Source: Cryomorphaceae bacterium
GTDB taxonomy: Bacteria; Bacteroidota; Bacteroidia; Flavobacteriales; Schleiferiaceae
Length of the DNA: 19,762 nt
Reading direction: 5' to 3'
Assembly (NCBI GenBank): GCA_022565745.1
Contig: JAIUMB010000024.1
Location: 1-19,762, forward strand
A program made the translations under genes and the position numbers. This document shows positions 1 to 8,382 of this stretch, piece by piece; position 1 is the first letter of the stretch, and each line of letters begins with the position of its first letter. Below the pieces are notes generated by a model. It was not told the origin of the DNA. It saw only the letters and a list, made by a program, of their open reading frames with translations, and did no database searches.

Positions 1-1028
1 GATCAATCAAAACCAATATCGTCATAAATAAAACGCAATCACCTATTTCTGTTACGGTCGTCATTCCTTTTAGAAATGAAGGACAGCAAACAACAGCGCT
101 TCTTCATCAATTGGAACAGCAGGTATTTGATTCATCCATTCAAATGGAGGTGATCTTTGTCAATGATCATAGCCAAGATGAAGGAGAGATGCTTCTAGAG
201 AAGCAAATCAAACGCTCCAACATCAACGTCATATTGTTACACGCCATAGGTAGAGGGAAAAAGGTTGCGCAGTACGAGGCCATAAACCAAGCATCAGGCC
301 AATCCATTTTAACGCTTGACGCCGATGTGAATATTGGTAATAAATGGCTACAGAGCATGGTTGATGCGCACTTGTCAAACGAGGCATCATATACGGCTGG
401 GCCTGTTTTGCCAAAGGAGAGTAAAGGGTTGTGGGGTCGATTGGTTGCCTTAGAGTTCATGAGTTTACAGGCGTCAACGGAGGGGAGTTTTCATCGCAAG
501 CAGCCTTTTATGTCTAACGGAGCCAATAGTATGTTTGATGTGAATGCTTGGAAAGCGGCATCAGAAATAAGAAATGATGCCGGATTGGTTTCGGGTGACG
601 ACGTGTTTTTACTGCAAGCCTTGCACGCCTTGGGGAAAAAGACGGCGCACGCGTCACATATCGACGCTGCGGTGCATACGGATTTGCCCCAAACCTTAAA
701 AGCCCTGATCAAGCAACGAAGCAGGTGGGCGGCAAAAACCAGTCACTACAAAAGCCGTTTTGCTCAAACCATTGCTATTGCCGTTTTCTTATTGGCACTA
801 TTTCAACTCTTTGGTTGGATGATTTCCCTCTATCTTTGTGGCATGGTATGGGTTGCAAAAACCATTGCGGATATGGCCATTGTAAAACGCATGGGTGCTA
901 AGTATCACATGTCGGTAAAAACTAGTGATGTGCTGATATTGGCACTGATTTACCCAATCTACATAACAATGGTGGTTGCCATGACGTTGTTACATGTACC
1001 CCAACCACCAAATAAGCACTGGAAGTAA
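1..1028 (+). CDS. Family 2 glycosyltransferase, 5' end cut by window edge
   Basis: Membrane-associated glycosyltransferase of the GT2 (GT-A fold) family. The reading frame is open from base 3, so the gene starts outside the window; a TTG at 111 is internal. The donor-site strand VTVVIPFRNEG lies at about codons 17-27, upstream of that TTG, so an annotation starting there would lose it. Further motifs, numbered from base 3: VNDHS near 53-57, the metal-binding LDADV near 105-109, the acidic SGDD near 197-200, and QRSRW near 238-242, typical of processive or membrane GT2 enzymes. Two or three hydrophobic segments follow, as in enzymes acting at the inner face of the inner membrane. Its stop TAA is directly followed by the ATG of the kinase gene. 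Acceptor and sugar cannot be read from the sequence. Family call is firm, role unknown. Confidence 0.88.
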   Translation, partial: SIKTNIVINKTQSPISVTVVIPFRNEGQQTTALLHQLEQQVFDSSIQMEVIFVNDHSQDEGEMLLEKQIKRSNINVILLHAIGRGKKVAQYEAINQASGQSILTLDADVNIGNKWLQSMVDAHLSNEASYTAGPVLPKESKGLWGRLVALEFMSLQASTEGSFHRKQPFMSNGANSMFDVNAWKAASEIRNDAGLVSGDDVFLLQALHALGKKTAHASHIDAAVHTDLPQTLKALIKQRSRWAAKTSHYKSRFAQTIAIAVFLLALFQLFGWMISLYLCGMVWVAKTIADMAIVKRMGAKYHMSVKTSDVLILALIYPIYITMVVAMTLLHVPQPPNKHWK

Positions 1029-2195
1029 ATGCGATTTTTTGATTTTTATTCCAATAAAAACGCCTGGAAGGGCCTGATGCTGATTACTGCATTGCTGATT
1101 GGTGCCGGAACGTTGATCTATACAGAAACGTTTTTGTCCAAATTGCGCAATGAGGAGGTAAAGAAAATGGAGATATGGGTGGAGAGTTTGCGCACCTCCG
1201 TCAGTGAAGAGGTTGAGGACGCGCAATTGCAGTTGTCCAATACGGTGATGAAAAACAACACCACCATTCCCATCATCATGATTGATGATCAGGGTGAAGT
1301 ACAATCTTGGCGAAATATTCCAGAAAGATTTCTTGAAACACCTACGGCACTTGAAAAGTACAGGGATAGGCTCATGGATAAACGCGAGCCCATTGAAATT
1401 TTATTTCCTTACGGGGAAACACTCCGGGTGTACTTTGATGATTCATTACTGTTAACCCAGTTGCGCATATATCCCCGTGTACTGTTGGCTGTCATCGCGT
1501 CTTTTTTAATCATTGCCTATGTCACTTTTTCCAGCAGCAGGCGTGCAGAACAAGATCGGGTTTGGACGGGCTTGGCCAAGGAGACTGCACATCAAATTGG
1601 CACGCCACTTAGTTCGCTCATGGGGTGGGTAGAAATTTTGCGCTCAAAAAATGTTGACGATGATATTATTGTTGAAATTGAAAAAGACATCGACCGATTG
1701 ACGCGAATCACCGATCGTTTTTCTAAAATTGGCTCCAAACCTCAATTGAAACCAACCATTATTTATGACGGGCTAAAGGATATTGTCGATTACCTGCAAA
1801 TGCGTGTACCAAGAAAGATTGAACTTTCGTTAAAGGCCCCTAATCGCTTAAAAAAGGTCCAAGCGCCAATAAACCTGCCTTTGTTTCAGTGGGTCATTGA
1901 AAATTTGATTAGAAACGGCATCGACTCCATTCAAGGCGCTGGAGAGGTTAAGGTCATTATGGGTGAGCAGCCTTCGTATTACTACATTGAAATCATGGAC
2001 ACGGGTAAAGGCATCCCACTTCGGCAGCAAGAAGCTATTTTTAGACCAGGGTTTACGACCAAAAGCCGCGGCTGGGGGTTGGGACTGTCCCTGTCGCGCC
2101 GTATCATTAACGATTACCACAAAGGGAAAATTTTCGTTGCACAGTCAGAATTGGGGAAGGGTTCAGTATTTAGAATTCAATTGAAGAAGAGTTAA
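1029..2195 (+). CDS. Orphan membrane sensor histidine kinase
   Basis: Histidine kinase of a two-component system, 388 residues. A membrane segment at about 14-33 and another at about 150-168 enclose a periplasmic sensor region of about 115 residues. No obvious HAMP domain follows. The phosphoacceptor helix has the H-box KETAHQIGTPLSS with His188. The ATPase domain shows the N-box ENLIRNGIDS (291-300), the G1 box DTGKGIP (324-330) and the G2 region WGLGLSLS (349-356). The HQIGTPLSS form of the H-box is common in Bacteroidota kinases. No response regulator lies next to it in the window, so the partner is unknown. The start follows the glycosyltransferase stop with no gap and hemW begins 10 bases after its end, which suggests one transcript. 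The signal sensed cannot be inferred. Confidence 0.9.
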   Translation: MRFFDFYSNKNAWKGLMLITALLIGAGTLIYTETFLSKLRNEEVKKMEIWVESLRTSVSEEVEDAQLQLSNTVMKNNTTIPIIMIDDQGEVQSWRNIPERFLETPTALEKYRDRLMDKREPIEILFPYGETLRVYFDDSLLLTQLRIYPRVLLAVIASFLIIAYVTFSSSRRAEQDRVWTGLAKETAHQIGTPLSSLMGWVEILRSKNVDDDIIVEIEKDIDRLTRITDRFSKIGSKPQLKPTIIYDGLKDIVDYLQMRVPRKIELSLKAPNRLKKVQAPINLPLFQWVIENLIRNGIDSIQGAGEVKVIMGEQPSYYYIEIMDTGKGIPLRQQEAIFRPGFTTKSRGWGLGLSLSRRIINDYHKGKIFVAQSELGKGSVFRIQLKKS

Positions 2196-2205
2196 TCACA
2201 TTATA

Positions 2206-3336
2206 ATGGCCGGCATTTACATTCATATCCCTTTTTGTCGCAAGGCATGCACGTATTGTGACTTTCACTTTTCTACCCGTTTGGTGGGTATTCCAAGTTT
2301 TGTAGAGGCACTAAAAAAGGAAATTATTGCCCGAGCAGCTGAGTGGAGGTTTACTGAGGTCAATACGCTTTATTTTGGTGGAGGTACGCCTTCGGTGTTA
2401 TCTGCCGAGCAGTTGGCCGACATCTTACAAGTCTTGAGCAATCACTATCCCTTGGCATTAAAAGAGTGGACGTTTGAATTGAACCCCGACGATGGCACAG
2501 AAGACCAACTGCGTTCGCTGAGAGAAATTGGCGTTAATCGCCTTAGTGTGGGCTTTCAGAGTTTGCGTGATGATGATCTCAACTGGATGGGACGAACACA
2601 CAGTAGTGCAGATATTCGTTTGTTTCCCGAAAAAGTAAATGCAGCGGGATTTACCAATTATACGGTGGACTTTATTTACGGTATGCCAGGTATGTCTAAA
2701 GACGAATGGTTGTCGCAACTGCAGTGGGCGGTTGATGAAAACATTCCACACCTGTCGCTTTATGCGTTAACTGTTGAGCAAAAAACACTGCTCGATCACT
2801 GGATACGTCATGGCCGATTTGCCGCACCAGATGAATCACAGCAAGCCGATGCGTTTTTAGCCGCCGATGTTTTTTTGGAAAAAAATGGATTTCAACATTA
2901 CGAAGTGTCCAATTACGGAAAGCCGGGAATGAAAGCCCTTCATAACAGCAATTATTGGTTTGGCGAACCTTACATGGGCTTTGGACCATCGGCACACTCG
3001 TTTGACGGTGCACAAAGACGTTGGAATGTGGCCAACAACGCCAAATATATGCGCGGACTGGAAGGCAAAAACAACTGGTTTGACCACGAAGTACTCAGCA
3101 TAAAAGACCGCATCAACGAAGCCGTAATGCTGGGACTTAGAACGCAAAAAGGCATTGATCTCAGTCGTATAGCCGACATTGGCGGGGATAATGCCGTTGA
3201 TGCATTGATGGCGCGTGTGAATGAATCCGACCATCAAGGTGTTTTAAAACGGATGGATGGGTTTTTGGTTTTGGAAAGGGAGAGGTGGCTATATGCCGAT
3301 GGAATTGCCTCTGAATTGTTTTGTGACGATTTGTAG
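2206..3336 (+). CDS. hemW: Radical SAM heme chaperone HemW
   Basis: HemW-type radical SAM protein (formerly called oxygen-independent coproporphyrinogen oxidase-like), 376 residues, thought to bind heme and hand it to acceptor proteins in the cytoplasm. The cluster motif is at the N-terminus: HIPFCRKACTYCDF, with Cys11, Cys15 and Cys18 in CX3CX2C spacing. GGGTPS at 58-63 is the SAM-binding glycine motif. After the third cysteine comes D-F rather than the extra cysteine of true HemN, and there is no N-terminal HemN extension; both favour HemW over a coproporphyrinogen III dehydrogenase. The C-terminal part fits the HemN C-terminal domain. Length is normal. It is the last gene of the glycosyltransferase-kinase-hemW run; the next gene has its own promoter. 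Confidence 0.93.
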   Translation: MAGIYIHIPFCRKACTYCDFHFSTRLVGIPSFVEALKKEIIARAAEWRFTEVNTLYFGGGTPSVLSAEQLADILQVLSNHYPLALKEWTFELNPDDGTEDQLRSLREIGVNRLSVGFQSLRDDDLNWMGRTHSSADIRLFPEKVNAAGFTNYTVDFIYGMPGMSKDEWLSQLQWAVDENIPHLSLYALTVEQKTLLDHWIRHGRFAAPDESQQADAFLAADVFLEKNGFQHYEVSNYGKPGMKALHNSNYWFGEPYMGFGPSAHSFDGAQRRWNVANNAKYMRGLEGKNNWFDHEVLSIKDRINEAVMLGLRTQKGIDLSRIADIGGDNAVDALMARVNESDHQGVLKRMDGFLVLERERWLYADGIASELFCDDL

Positions 3337-3362
3337 ATACAAGGCATGATTTTGGGCAAATG

Positions 3363-3392
3363 TTTGGAATGCATATATTTTATCTATCTTTG
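3363..3392 (+). promoter_or_regulatory. Bacteroidota-type promoter for gpmI
   Basis: TTTG at 3363-3366 and TATCTTTG at 3385-3392 are separated by 18 bases. This fits the -33 TTTG / -7 TAnnTTTG pattern of the main sigma factor in this phylum. Transcription would start near 3398, leaving a leader of about 85 bases before gpmI. It separates the gpmI-HAD-map operon from hemW. Confidence 0.7.
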
Positions 3393-3483
3393 CGGCATTG
3401 TGAAAATGCGTTGTAAAGCTTGTGAAATCACGGGGTTTTGACAGAATATTCAAGGCAGTTAATAAGCGCGTAAAAATCATTGA

Positions 3484-5022
3484 ATGCAGAGAAAAGTCAT
3501 TCTTATCATATTGGATGGTTGGGGCATTGCCAAAAACCCAAATGTATCGGCCATAGACAAGGCACACACGCCATTTGTCGACAATTTATATCATGTTTCC
3601 GCCCATAGCAGATTAGAAGCATCTGGTTTGGCGGTGGGATTGCCTGATGGACAAATGGGCAATTCAGAAGTAGGACACATGAATTTGGGTGCTGGCCGGG
3701 TGGTCTACCAAGATTTGGTTCGTATCAACAACGACATTGACAACGGAGATTTTTTTAAAAATGCCCAACTGAATCAAGCACTGGATAAAGCCAAGGCGTC
3801 CAACCGCCCTATGCACATTATGGGCTTGCTTTCCGATGGAGGTGTACACGCGCACATCAATCACATCATGGCTTTGGTTACCGCGGCGAAAGAAAAAGAA
3901 GTGCCCGTTAGACTGCACATGTTTACTGACGGCCGCGATACCGACCCCCAAGGAGGTGTGTCGTATATGAAGACCTTACTCAATCATATTGATCACATTA
4001 ATGCCGATGCCAAAGTGGCCTCTATTGTAGGACGCTACTATGCCATGGACAGGGACCAGCGTTGGGAGCGCATTAAGTTGGCTTACGATCTTTTGGTTCA
4101 CAAAAAAGGCAAAGAGTCATCAAATGTTACGCAGGCTTTGTCTGCAAGCTATGCCGATGGCGTTACCGATGAATTTATTAAGCCTATATGGTTAGGTGAT
4201 GAACACGACAACATTCGCGATGGTGATGTGGTGGTGAACGCCAATTTCCGCACCGATCGCGGACGACAAATCACTCAAGCTTTATTCGTTCGTCCGTTTG
4301 AAGCACAGCAAATGAAACCCCTGAAGTTGCAGTACCATACTATGACGCGTTATGACGAATCATTTGAAAATATTGGCGTATTGTATGAAAAAGACAATTT
4401 AATGAATACCATTGGCGAAGTGCTGGCCAATCATGGAAAAAAGCAAATACGCATCGCGGAAACGGAAAAGTATCCGCATGTGACCTTCTTTTTCTCCGGA
4501 GGTCGAGAAGAGGCCTTTGCCGGAGAAAAACGCATTTTGTGTCCTTCACCAAAGGTAGCGACTTATGATCTCCAGCCTGAAATGAGCGCTTGGGACATTA
4601 CGAATGCCATCATACCTGAACTAAAGTCAAGAGAGGCTGATTTTATTTGTTTGAACTTTGCCAATCCAGATATGGTGGGGCACACAGGGGTTATGGAAGC
4701 TGCAGTAAAGGCATGTGAAACAGTGGATGCATGCACGAGAGATGTCGTTAATACCGCCTTGGATAATGACTATACATGTCTCATTTTGGCCGATCACGGT
4801 AATGCAGATTGTATGAAGAATGAAGATGGAACCATCAATACGGCGCACACCAACCAACCAGTGCCATTTTTTGTATTGGATAACCTTGCACGTCTGCATC
4901 TAAAGGATGGGAAACTCGGTGATATCGCGCCCACTGTATTGTCGTTAATTGGTTTGCCAATACCGGAGCAAATGACTGGTAATGTCTTATTGGAGGAAGA
5001 TGAAAATGTAATTGAATCATGA
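3484..5022 (+). CDS. gpmI: 2,3-bisphosphoglycerate-independent phosphoglycerate mutase
   Basis: Cofactor-independent phosphoglycerate mutase (iPGM), which interconverts 3- and 2-phosphoglycerate in glycolysis and gluconeogenesis using two manganese ions. It has 512 residues, the normal length. The N-terminal metal motif ILDGWG holds Asp11, and the nucleophile motif DGQMGNSEVGHMNLGAGR holds Ser61, which is phosphorylated during catalysis. The C-terminal phosphatase-like domain shows ADHGNAD and HTNQPVPF, which carry the other metal ligands. The phosphotransferase domain is inserted between them (about residues 80-300). It is the first gene after a clear promoter, and its last four bases overlap the start of the HAD gene (ATGA), so the two are probably translationally coupled. 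Confidence 0.97.
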   Translation: MQRKVILIILDGWGIAKNPNVSAIDKAHTPFVDNLYHVSAHSRLEASGLAVGLPDGQMGNSEVGHMNLGAGRVVYQDLVRINNDIDNGDFFKNAQLNQALDKAKASNRPMHIMGLLSDGGVHAHINHIMALVTAAKEKEVPVRLHMFTDGRDTDPQGGVSYMKTLLNHIDHINADAKVASIVGRYYAMDRDQRWERIKLAYDLLVHKKGKESSNVTQALSASYADGVTDEFIKPIWLGDEHDNIRDGDVVVNANFRTDRGRQITQALFVRPFEAQQMKPLKLQYHTMTRYDESFENIGVLYEKDNLMNTIGEVLANHGKKQIRIAETEKYPHVTFFFSGGREEAFAGEKRILCPSPKVATYDLQPEMSAWDITNAIIPELKSREADFICLNFANPDMVGHTGVMEAAVKACETVDACTRDVVNTALDNDYTCLILADHGNADCMKNEDGTINTAHTNQPVPFFVLDNLARLHLKDGKLGDIAPTVLSLIGLPIPEQMTGNVLLEEDENVIES

Positions 5023-5441
5023 TAAATCCAAATGCCAAAATCATTGCTGTTGACTTTGACGGCACCATTGTAGAAGATGCCTACCCCAAAATTGGCAAGC
5101 CAATGCCTTTTGCTTTCGAGGCATTAAAAAAGTTGAGCGCCGAAGGTCACCGTATCATTTTGTGGACTTACCGTTACGGAAAGGAGCTTAGAGATGCCGT
5201 TGATTTTTGTGAAAGTAACGGTTTAGAGTTTTATGCCGTTAATAAAAGTTTTCCCGAAGAAGAATTCGATCGAAGGAAAATGTCGAGGAAAATCAATGCC
5301 GATGTTTTTGTCGATGATAGAAATTTTGGAGGATTAAAAGGTTGGGGGGAAGTTTATCAAGAGATTTCCCAAGGCAAAGAATTATCAAAGAAAAAAACAC
5401 AACAAAGATCCAAGAACAAGTGGTCTAAATTTTTTAAATAA
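5019..5441 (+). CDS. Small HAD-type hydrolase, BT0820 family-like
   Basis: A 140-residue protein of the HAD superfamily resembling the Bacteroidota BT0820-type phosphatases. Motif I is VDFDGT, with the nucleophile Asp12 and acid/base Asp14. Motif II is the threonine in ILWTYR (Thr50). A late acidic pair, VDDRN (Asp99-Asp100), serves as motif III/IV. There is no cap domain, which fits a small, open active site and often a macromolecular or phosphosugar substrate. The last 22 residues are very lysine-rich, suggesting contact with nucleic acid or an acidic surface. The start overlaps the gpmI stop by 4 bases and map follows after 4 bases. The substrate is unknown and pairing with gpmI is not proof of a role in glycolysis. 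Confidence 0.85.
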   Translation: MINPNAKIIAVDFDGTIVEDAYPKIGKPMPFAFEALKKLSAEGHRIILWTYRYGKELRDAVDFCESNGLEFYAVNKSFPEEEFDRRKMSRKINADVFVDDRNFGGLKGWGEVYQEISQGKELSKKKTQQRSKNKWSKFFK

Positions 5442-5445
5442 CCGT

Positions 5446-6249
5446 ATGATTCACTACAAATCAAAAGAAGAAATTGAAATCATTAGATCATCAGCATTAT
5501 TGGTGTCTAAAACATTGGGTATGTTGGCCTCAGAAATCAAGCCGGGCGTTTCGCCATTAGAGCTCGACAAAAAAGCAGAGGCCTTCATTCGCGATCACGG
5601 GGGAATTCCAGGTTTTTTAGGCATGTATGATTTTCCCAACTCGCTTTGCACTTCGGTTAATGAGCAAGTGGTTCACGGGATTCCCACAAAGAAGCCTTTG
5701 GAGAATGGCGACATCATTAGCATTGACTGTGGTGTGTTTATGAACAATTACTACGGAGATCACGCCTATACATTTGAGGTTGGAGAAGTATCCGATGAGG
5801 TAAAACAATTGTTGCAGGTTACTCACGAAAGTTTAGAACTGGGGATTGCTGCTTGTCGGGTAGGCAATCGCATTGAGGATATTGGGCACGCTGTGCAAAC
5901 GCATGCCGAAAAACACGGTTATGGGGTTGTAAGAGAATTGGTTGGTCACGGATTGGGTAAGAGCATGCACGAAGATCCTCAAGTTCCCAATTACGGTAGG
6001 CGAGGTCGTGGCAAAAAAATCAAAGAAGGCTTAGTGGTGGCGATAGAGCCGATGATTAACATGGGCACACATCGCGTGAAGCACCTGTCAGACGGATGGA
6101 GTATTGTAACCTTAGACGGAAAGCCATCGGCACATTTTGAACACGATGTAGCGGTAGTTAACGGAAAGCCGGAGGTGCTTTCTACCTTCGATTATATCTA
6201 CGAAGCCATCGGAACGCCAGCGTATATAAAGGAATTTTCAGGTAGGTAG
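5446..6249 (+). CDS. map: Type I methionine aminopeptidase
   Basis: Methionine aminopeptidase, which removes the initiator methionine from new proteins in the cytoplasm. It has 267 residues and the pita-bread fold. All expected metal ligands are visible: Asp94 (SIDCGV), Asp105 (YYGDHA), His168 (GHGLG), Glu201 (IEPMI) and Glu232 (FEHDV). The substrate-side His77 is in VVHGIP. No N-terminal extension or zinc finger is present, so this is the plain bacterial type Ia form. It ends the gpmI-HAD-map operon and is convergent with clpX, 51 bases apart. Confidence 0.96.
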   Translation: MIHYKSKEEIEIIRSSALLVSKTLGMLASEIKPGVSPLELDKKAEAFIRDHGGIPGFLGMYDFPNSLCTSVNEQVVHGIPTKKPLENGDIISIDCGVFMNNYYGDHAYTFEVGEVSDEVKQLLQVTHESLELGIAACRVGNRIEDIGHAVQTHAEKHGYGVVRELVGHGLGKSMHEDPQVPNYGRRGRGKKIKEGLVVAIEPMINMGTHRVKHLSDGWSIVTLDGKPSAHFEHDVAVVNGKPEVLSTFDYIYEAIGTPAYIKEFSGR

Positions 6250-6251
6250 GG

Positions 6252-6270
6252 GGCCAGCCTTGTGCTGACC
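6252..6270 (-). terminator. Hairpin between convergent map and clpX, weak terminator candidate
   Basis: GGCCAGC (6252-6258) and GCTGACC (6264-6270) form a 7-base stem with a 5-base loop. In minus-strand RNA the one imperfect position is a G-U wobble. In plus-strand RNA it is a C-A mismatch, so the structure favours ending clpX transcripts. There is no run of U after it, so intrinsic termination is doubtful. Confidence 0.3.
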
Positions 6271-6300
6271 CAAGCAGGCATTAGACTTTACAGGCAGCTA

Positions 6301-7542
6301 TTAACTGACAGCGCGGAGCTTTTCTTGAGAGTATCGCCCAAACTTAGCCTCTGCATATTCAAGTGTTAGAGTAAACGCTTCATTGCTGTCATCACCTGGA
6401 AGATCAAACATGGCATCGGTAAGAATGGCTTCGCAAATGGAGCGAAGGCCGCGAGCCCCCAATTTAAATTCAATGGCTTTTTCTACAATAAAGTCAAGCG
6501 TATCGGTTGGTACTTCTAAGGTAATACCATCCATGGCAAATAGTTGCTTATACTGCTTGATGATGGCGTTTTTAGGCTTGGTTAGAATATCGCGCAAAGC
6601 TTGAGCGTCAAGCGGATTCAGAAAAGTCAAGACAGGCATACGACCAATCAACTCAGGAATTAAACCAAAGCTTTTAAGGTCTTGCGGCGCTACGTAAGAC
6701 AGCAAGTTTTCCTTGTCTACACTTCCCGATTCTTTCTTGTGATTTTGAAATCCGACCGAGCTGGTATTGAGACGCCTTGCAATGTGTCTTTGAATGCCAT
6801 CAAAGGCGCCACCAGCAATAAAAAGAATGTTTGAGGTATCAATTTCCACAAACTTTTGGTCGGGGTGTTTGCGACCACCTTGCGGAGGTACGTTCACTTT
6901 AGAGCCTTCGAGCAATTTAAGCATGGCCTGCTGAACCCCTTCGCCAGAAACATCTCTAGTTATGGATGGGTTATCGCTTTTTCGGGCCACTTTATCGACC
7001 TCATCGATAAACACAATGCCACGTTGAGCGGCATTGACGTCGTAATTGGCCGCTTGCAGTAGTCGCGACAAAATACTTTCTACATCTTCTCCAACATAAC
7101 CAGCTTCAGTAAGAATGGTGGCATCGACAATGGTGAAAGGGACCTTCAAAAAACGGGCGATGGTTCGAGCCAGTAACGTTTTACCAGTTCCTGTTTCACC
7201 CACCATCATGATGTTGGATTTTTCTATTTCAACTTCTTCCTGTTCTTTGTAATTCAATCGCTTATAGTGATTGTATACGGCAACAGAAAGGATTTTCTTC
7301 GCTTCGTCTTGACCAATTACATATTGATCCAAGTGCGCTTTAATATCACGGGGCAAAATATTTGAGAAATCCCCACTAAACGATTCGCCATCACCTTTAC
7401 TTTCAAGCTCTTCACTGATGATGTTGTGGGCTTGTGAAATACACTGGTCACAAATATGGGCATTGACACCAGCTATAAGCATTTTGGTGTCTTTTTTTTC
7501 TCGCCCACAGAATGAACAGTTCATGTATGGTTTTCTACTCAT
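6301..7542 (-). CDS. clpX: ATP-dependent Clp protease unfoldase subunit ClpX
   Basis: ClpX, the AAA+ unfoldase that recognises substrates and threads them into ClpP. From the ATG at 7542 it is 413 residues. The frame stays open to a TTG at 7602 inside clpP, but the family begins just before the zinc finger, so the ATG is chosen. Domains: C4 zinc-binding domain (Cys9, Cys12, Cys31, Cys34), Walker A GETGTGKT (115-122), pore loop GYVG (148-151), Walker B FIDEVD, pore-2 RKH (224-226), ClpP-docking loop SSVGF (VGF near 263-265), and sensor 2 GARGLRS near the end. It starts 25 bases after the clpP stop and is surely co-transcribed with it. No oddities. Confidence 0.96.
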   Translation of the reverse strand: MSRKPYMNCSFCGREKKDTKMLIAGVNAHICDQCISQAHNIISEELESKGDGESFSGDFSNILPRDIKAHLDQYVIGQDEAKKILSVAVYNHYKRLNYKEQEEVEIEKSNIMMVGETGTGKTLLARTIARFLKVPFTIVDATILTEAGYVGEDVESILSRLLQAANYDVNAAQRGIVFIDEVDKVARKSDNPSITRDVSGEGVQQAMLKLLEGSKVNVPPQGGRKHPDQKFVEIDTSNILFIAGGAFDGIQRHIARRLNTSSVGFQNHKKESGSVDKENLLSYVAPQDLKSFGLIPELIGRMPVLTFLNPLDAQALRDILTKPKNAIIKQYKQLFAMDGITLEVPTDTLDFIVEKAIEFKLGARGLRSICEAILTDAMFDLPGDDSNEAFTLTLEYAEAKFGRYSQEKLRAVS

Positions 7543-7567
7543 AATGAGATAAGGTGATGGTGTTTGC

Positions 7568-8239
7568 TTATTTGTTGCGTTTGCTTTTGAGTACTTCGTC
7601 AATCATTCCATACTCAAGTGCCTCTTGGGCAATCATCCAGTAATCGCGATCACTGTCGTCTTCCACTTTTTCAAATGATTGTCCGGAGTGACTAGAGATG
7701 ATTTCGTAGAGCTCTTTTTTAAGCTTTAGGATTTCACGAGTGGTGATTTCAATATCAGATGCTTGACCTTGAGCTCCGCCTAGTGGCTGGTGAATCATCA
7801 CACGTGAGTGAGGCAATGCGGTGCGCTTACCTTTTTCACCGGCGCACAAAAGCACAGCGGCCATTGATGCAGCAATACCGGTACAAATGGTTGCTACATC
7901 GGGAGACACCACTTGCATGGTATCGTAAATACCCAATCCAGCATACACAGATCCGCCCGGAGAGTTGAGATAAATCTGGATGTCTTTCTTGGCATCAACC
8001 GATTCTAAAAACAACAATTGGGCTTCTACGATGTTGGCCACTTGATCGTTGATGGCCGTTCCAAGAAAAATAATGCGGTCCATCATCAATCTTGAAAAAA
8101 CGTCCATTTGTGCAACATTCATTTGACGCTCTTCAATAATGTAAGGCGTTAGTGAAGACGTTATATAATTACCAACATGCAGGCTGCTTAAGCCGTGATG
8201 TTTGGTGGCGTAGTGGGCAAATTCTCTTCCGAAGTCCAT
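7568..8239 (-). CDS. clpP: ATP-dependent Clp protease proteolytic subunit ClpP
   Basis: ClpP, the serine peptidase that forms the double heptameric degradation chamber used by ClpX. It has 223 residues, including an N-terminal stretch of about 30 residues before the conserved YIIEER and the later MDRIIFLG strand. The catalytic triad is Ser125 in GIAASMAA, His150 in MIHQPLGG and Asp199 in SDRDYWM. The chamber-forming NSPGG motif is at 92-96. It sits between tig and clpX as in many bacteria. I found no good TAnnTTTG promoter in the 143-base gap after tig, so it is probably carried on the tig transcript or on a promoter I cannot see. Confidence 0.97.
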   Translation of the reverse strand: MDFGREFAHYATKHHGLSSLHVGNYITSSLTPYIIEERQMNVAQMDVFSRLMMDRIIFLGTAINDQVANIVEAQLLFLESVDAKKDIQIYLNSPGGSVYAGLGIYDTMQVVSPDVATICTGIAASMAAVLLCAGEKGKRTALPHSRVMIHQPLGGAQGQASDIEITTREILKLKKELYEIISSHSGQSFEKVEDDSDRDYWMIAQEALEYGMIDEVLKSKRNK

Positions 8240-8382
8240 ATATTCGTATTTTTTATGTTCTTAAACGCAAACCTCAGTGGTTTGTTTTGGTCGTGCAAGT
8301 TAATCTCCGCAGGGGATAAATTCAAACGGCAATTAACGATGAAATCCAATACGTCACAATAATTGGGTTTTATTGACGGCTA

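Noticed and set aside
3405..3440. Leader peptide of 11 codons before gpmI (two cysteines)
   Set aside because: It is short, has no attenuator-like hairpins after it and no reason for cysteine control of gpmI.
7543..7602. ClpX N-terminal extension starting at the TTG at 7602
   Set aside because: It would overlap clpP by 35 bases, uses TTG, and adds 20 residues not typical of the family; the ATG at 7542 just before the zinc finger fits.
8268..8284. Hairpin CAAACC / GGTTTG between tig and clpP
   Set aside because: The stem has only six pairs, mostly weak, and no U-run on the minus strand; not enough to call a terminator or a regulator.
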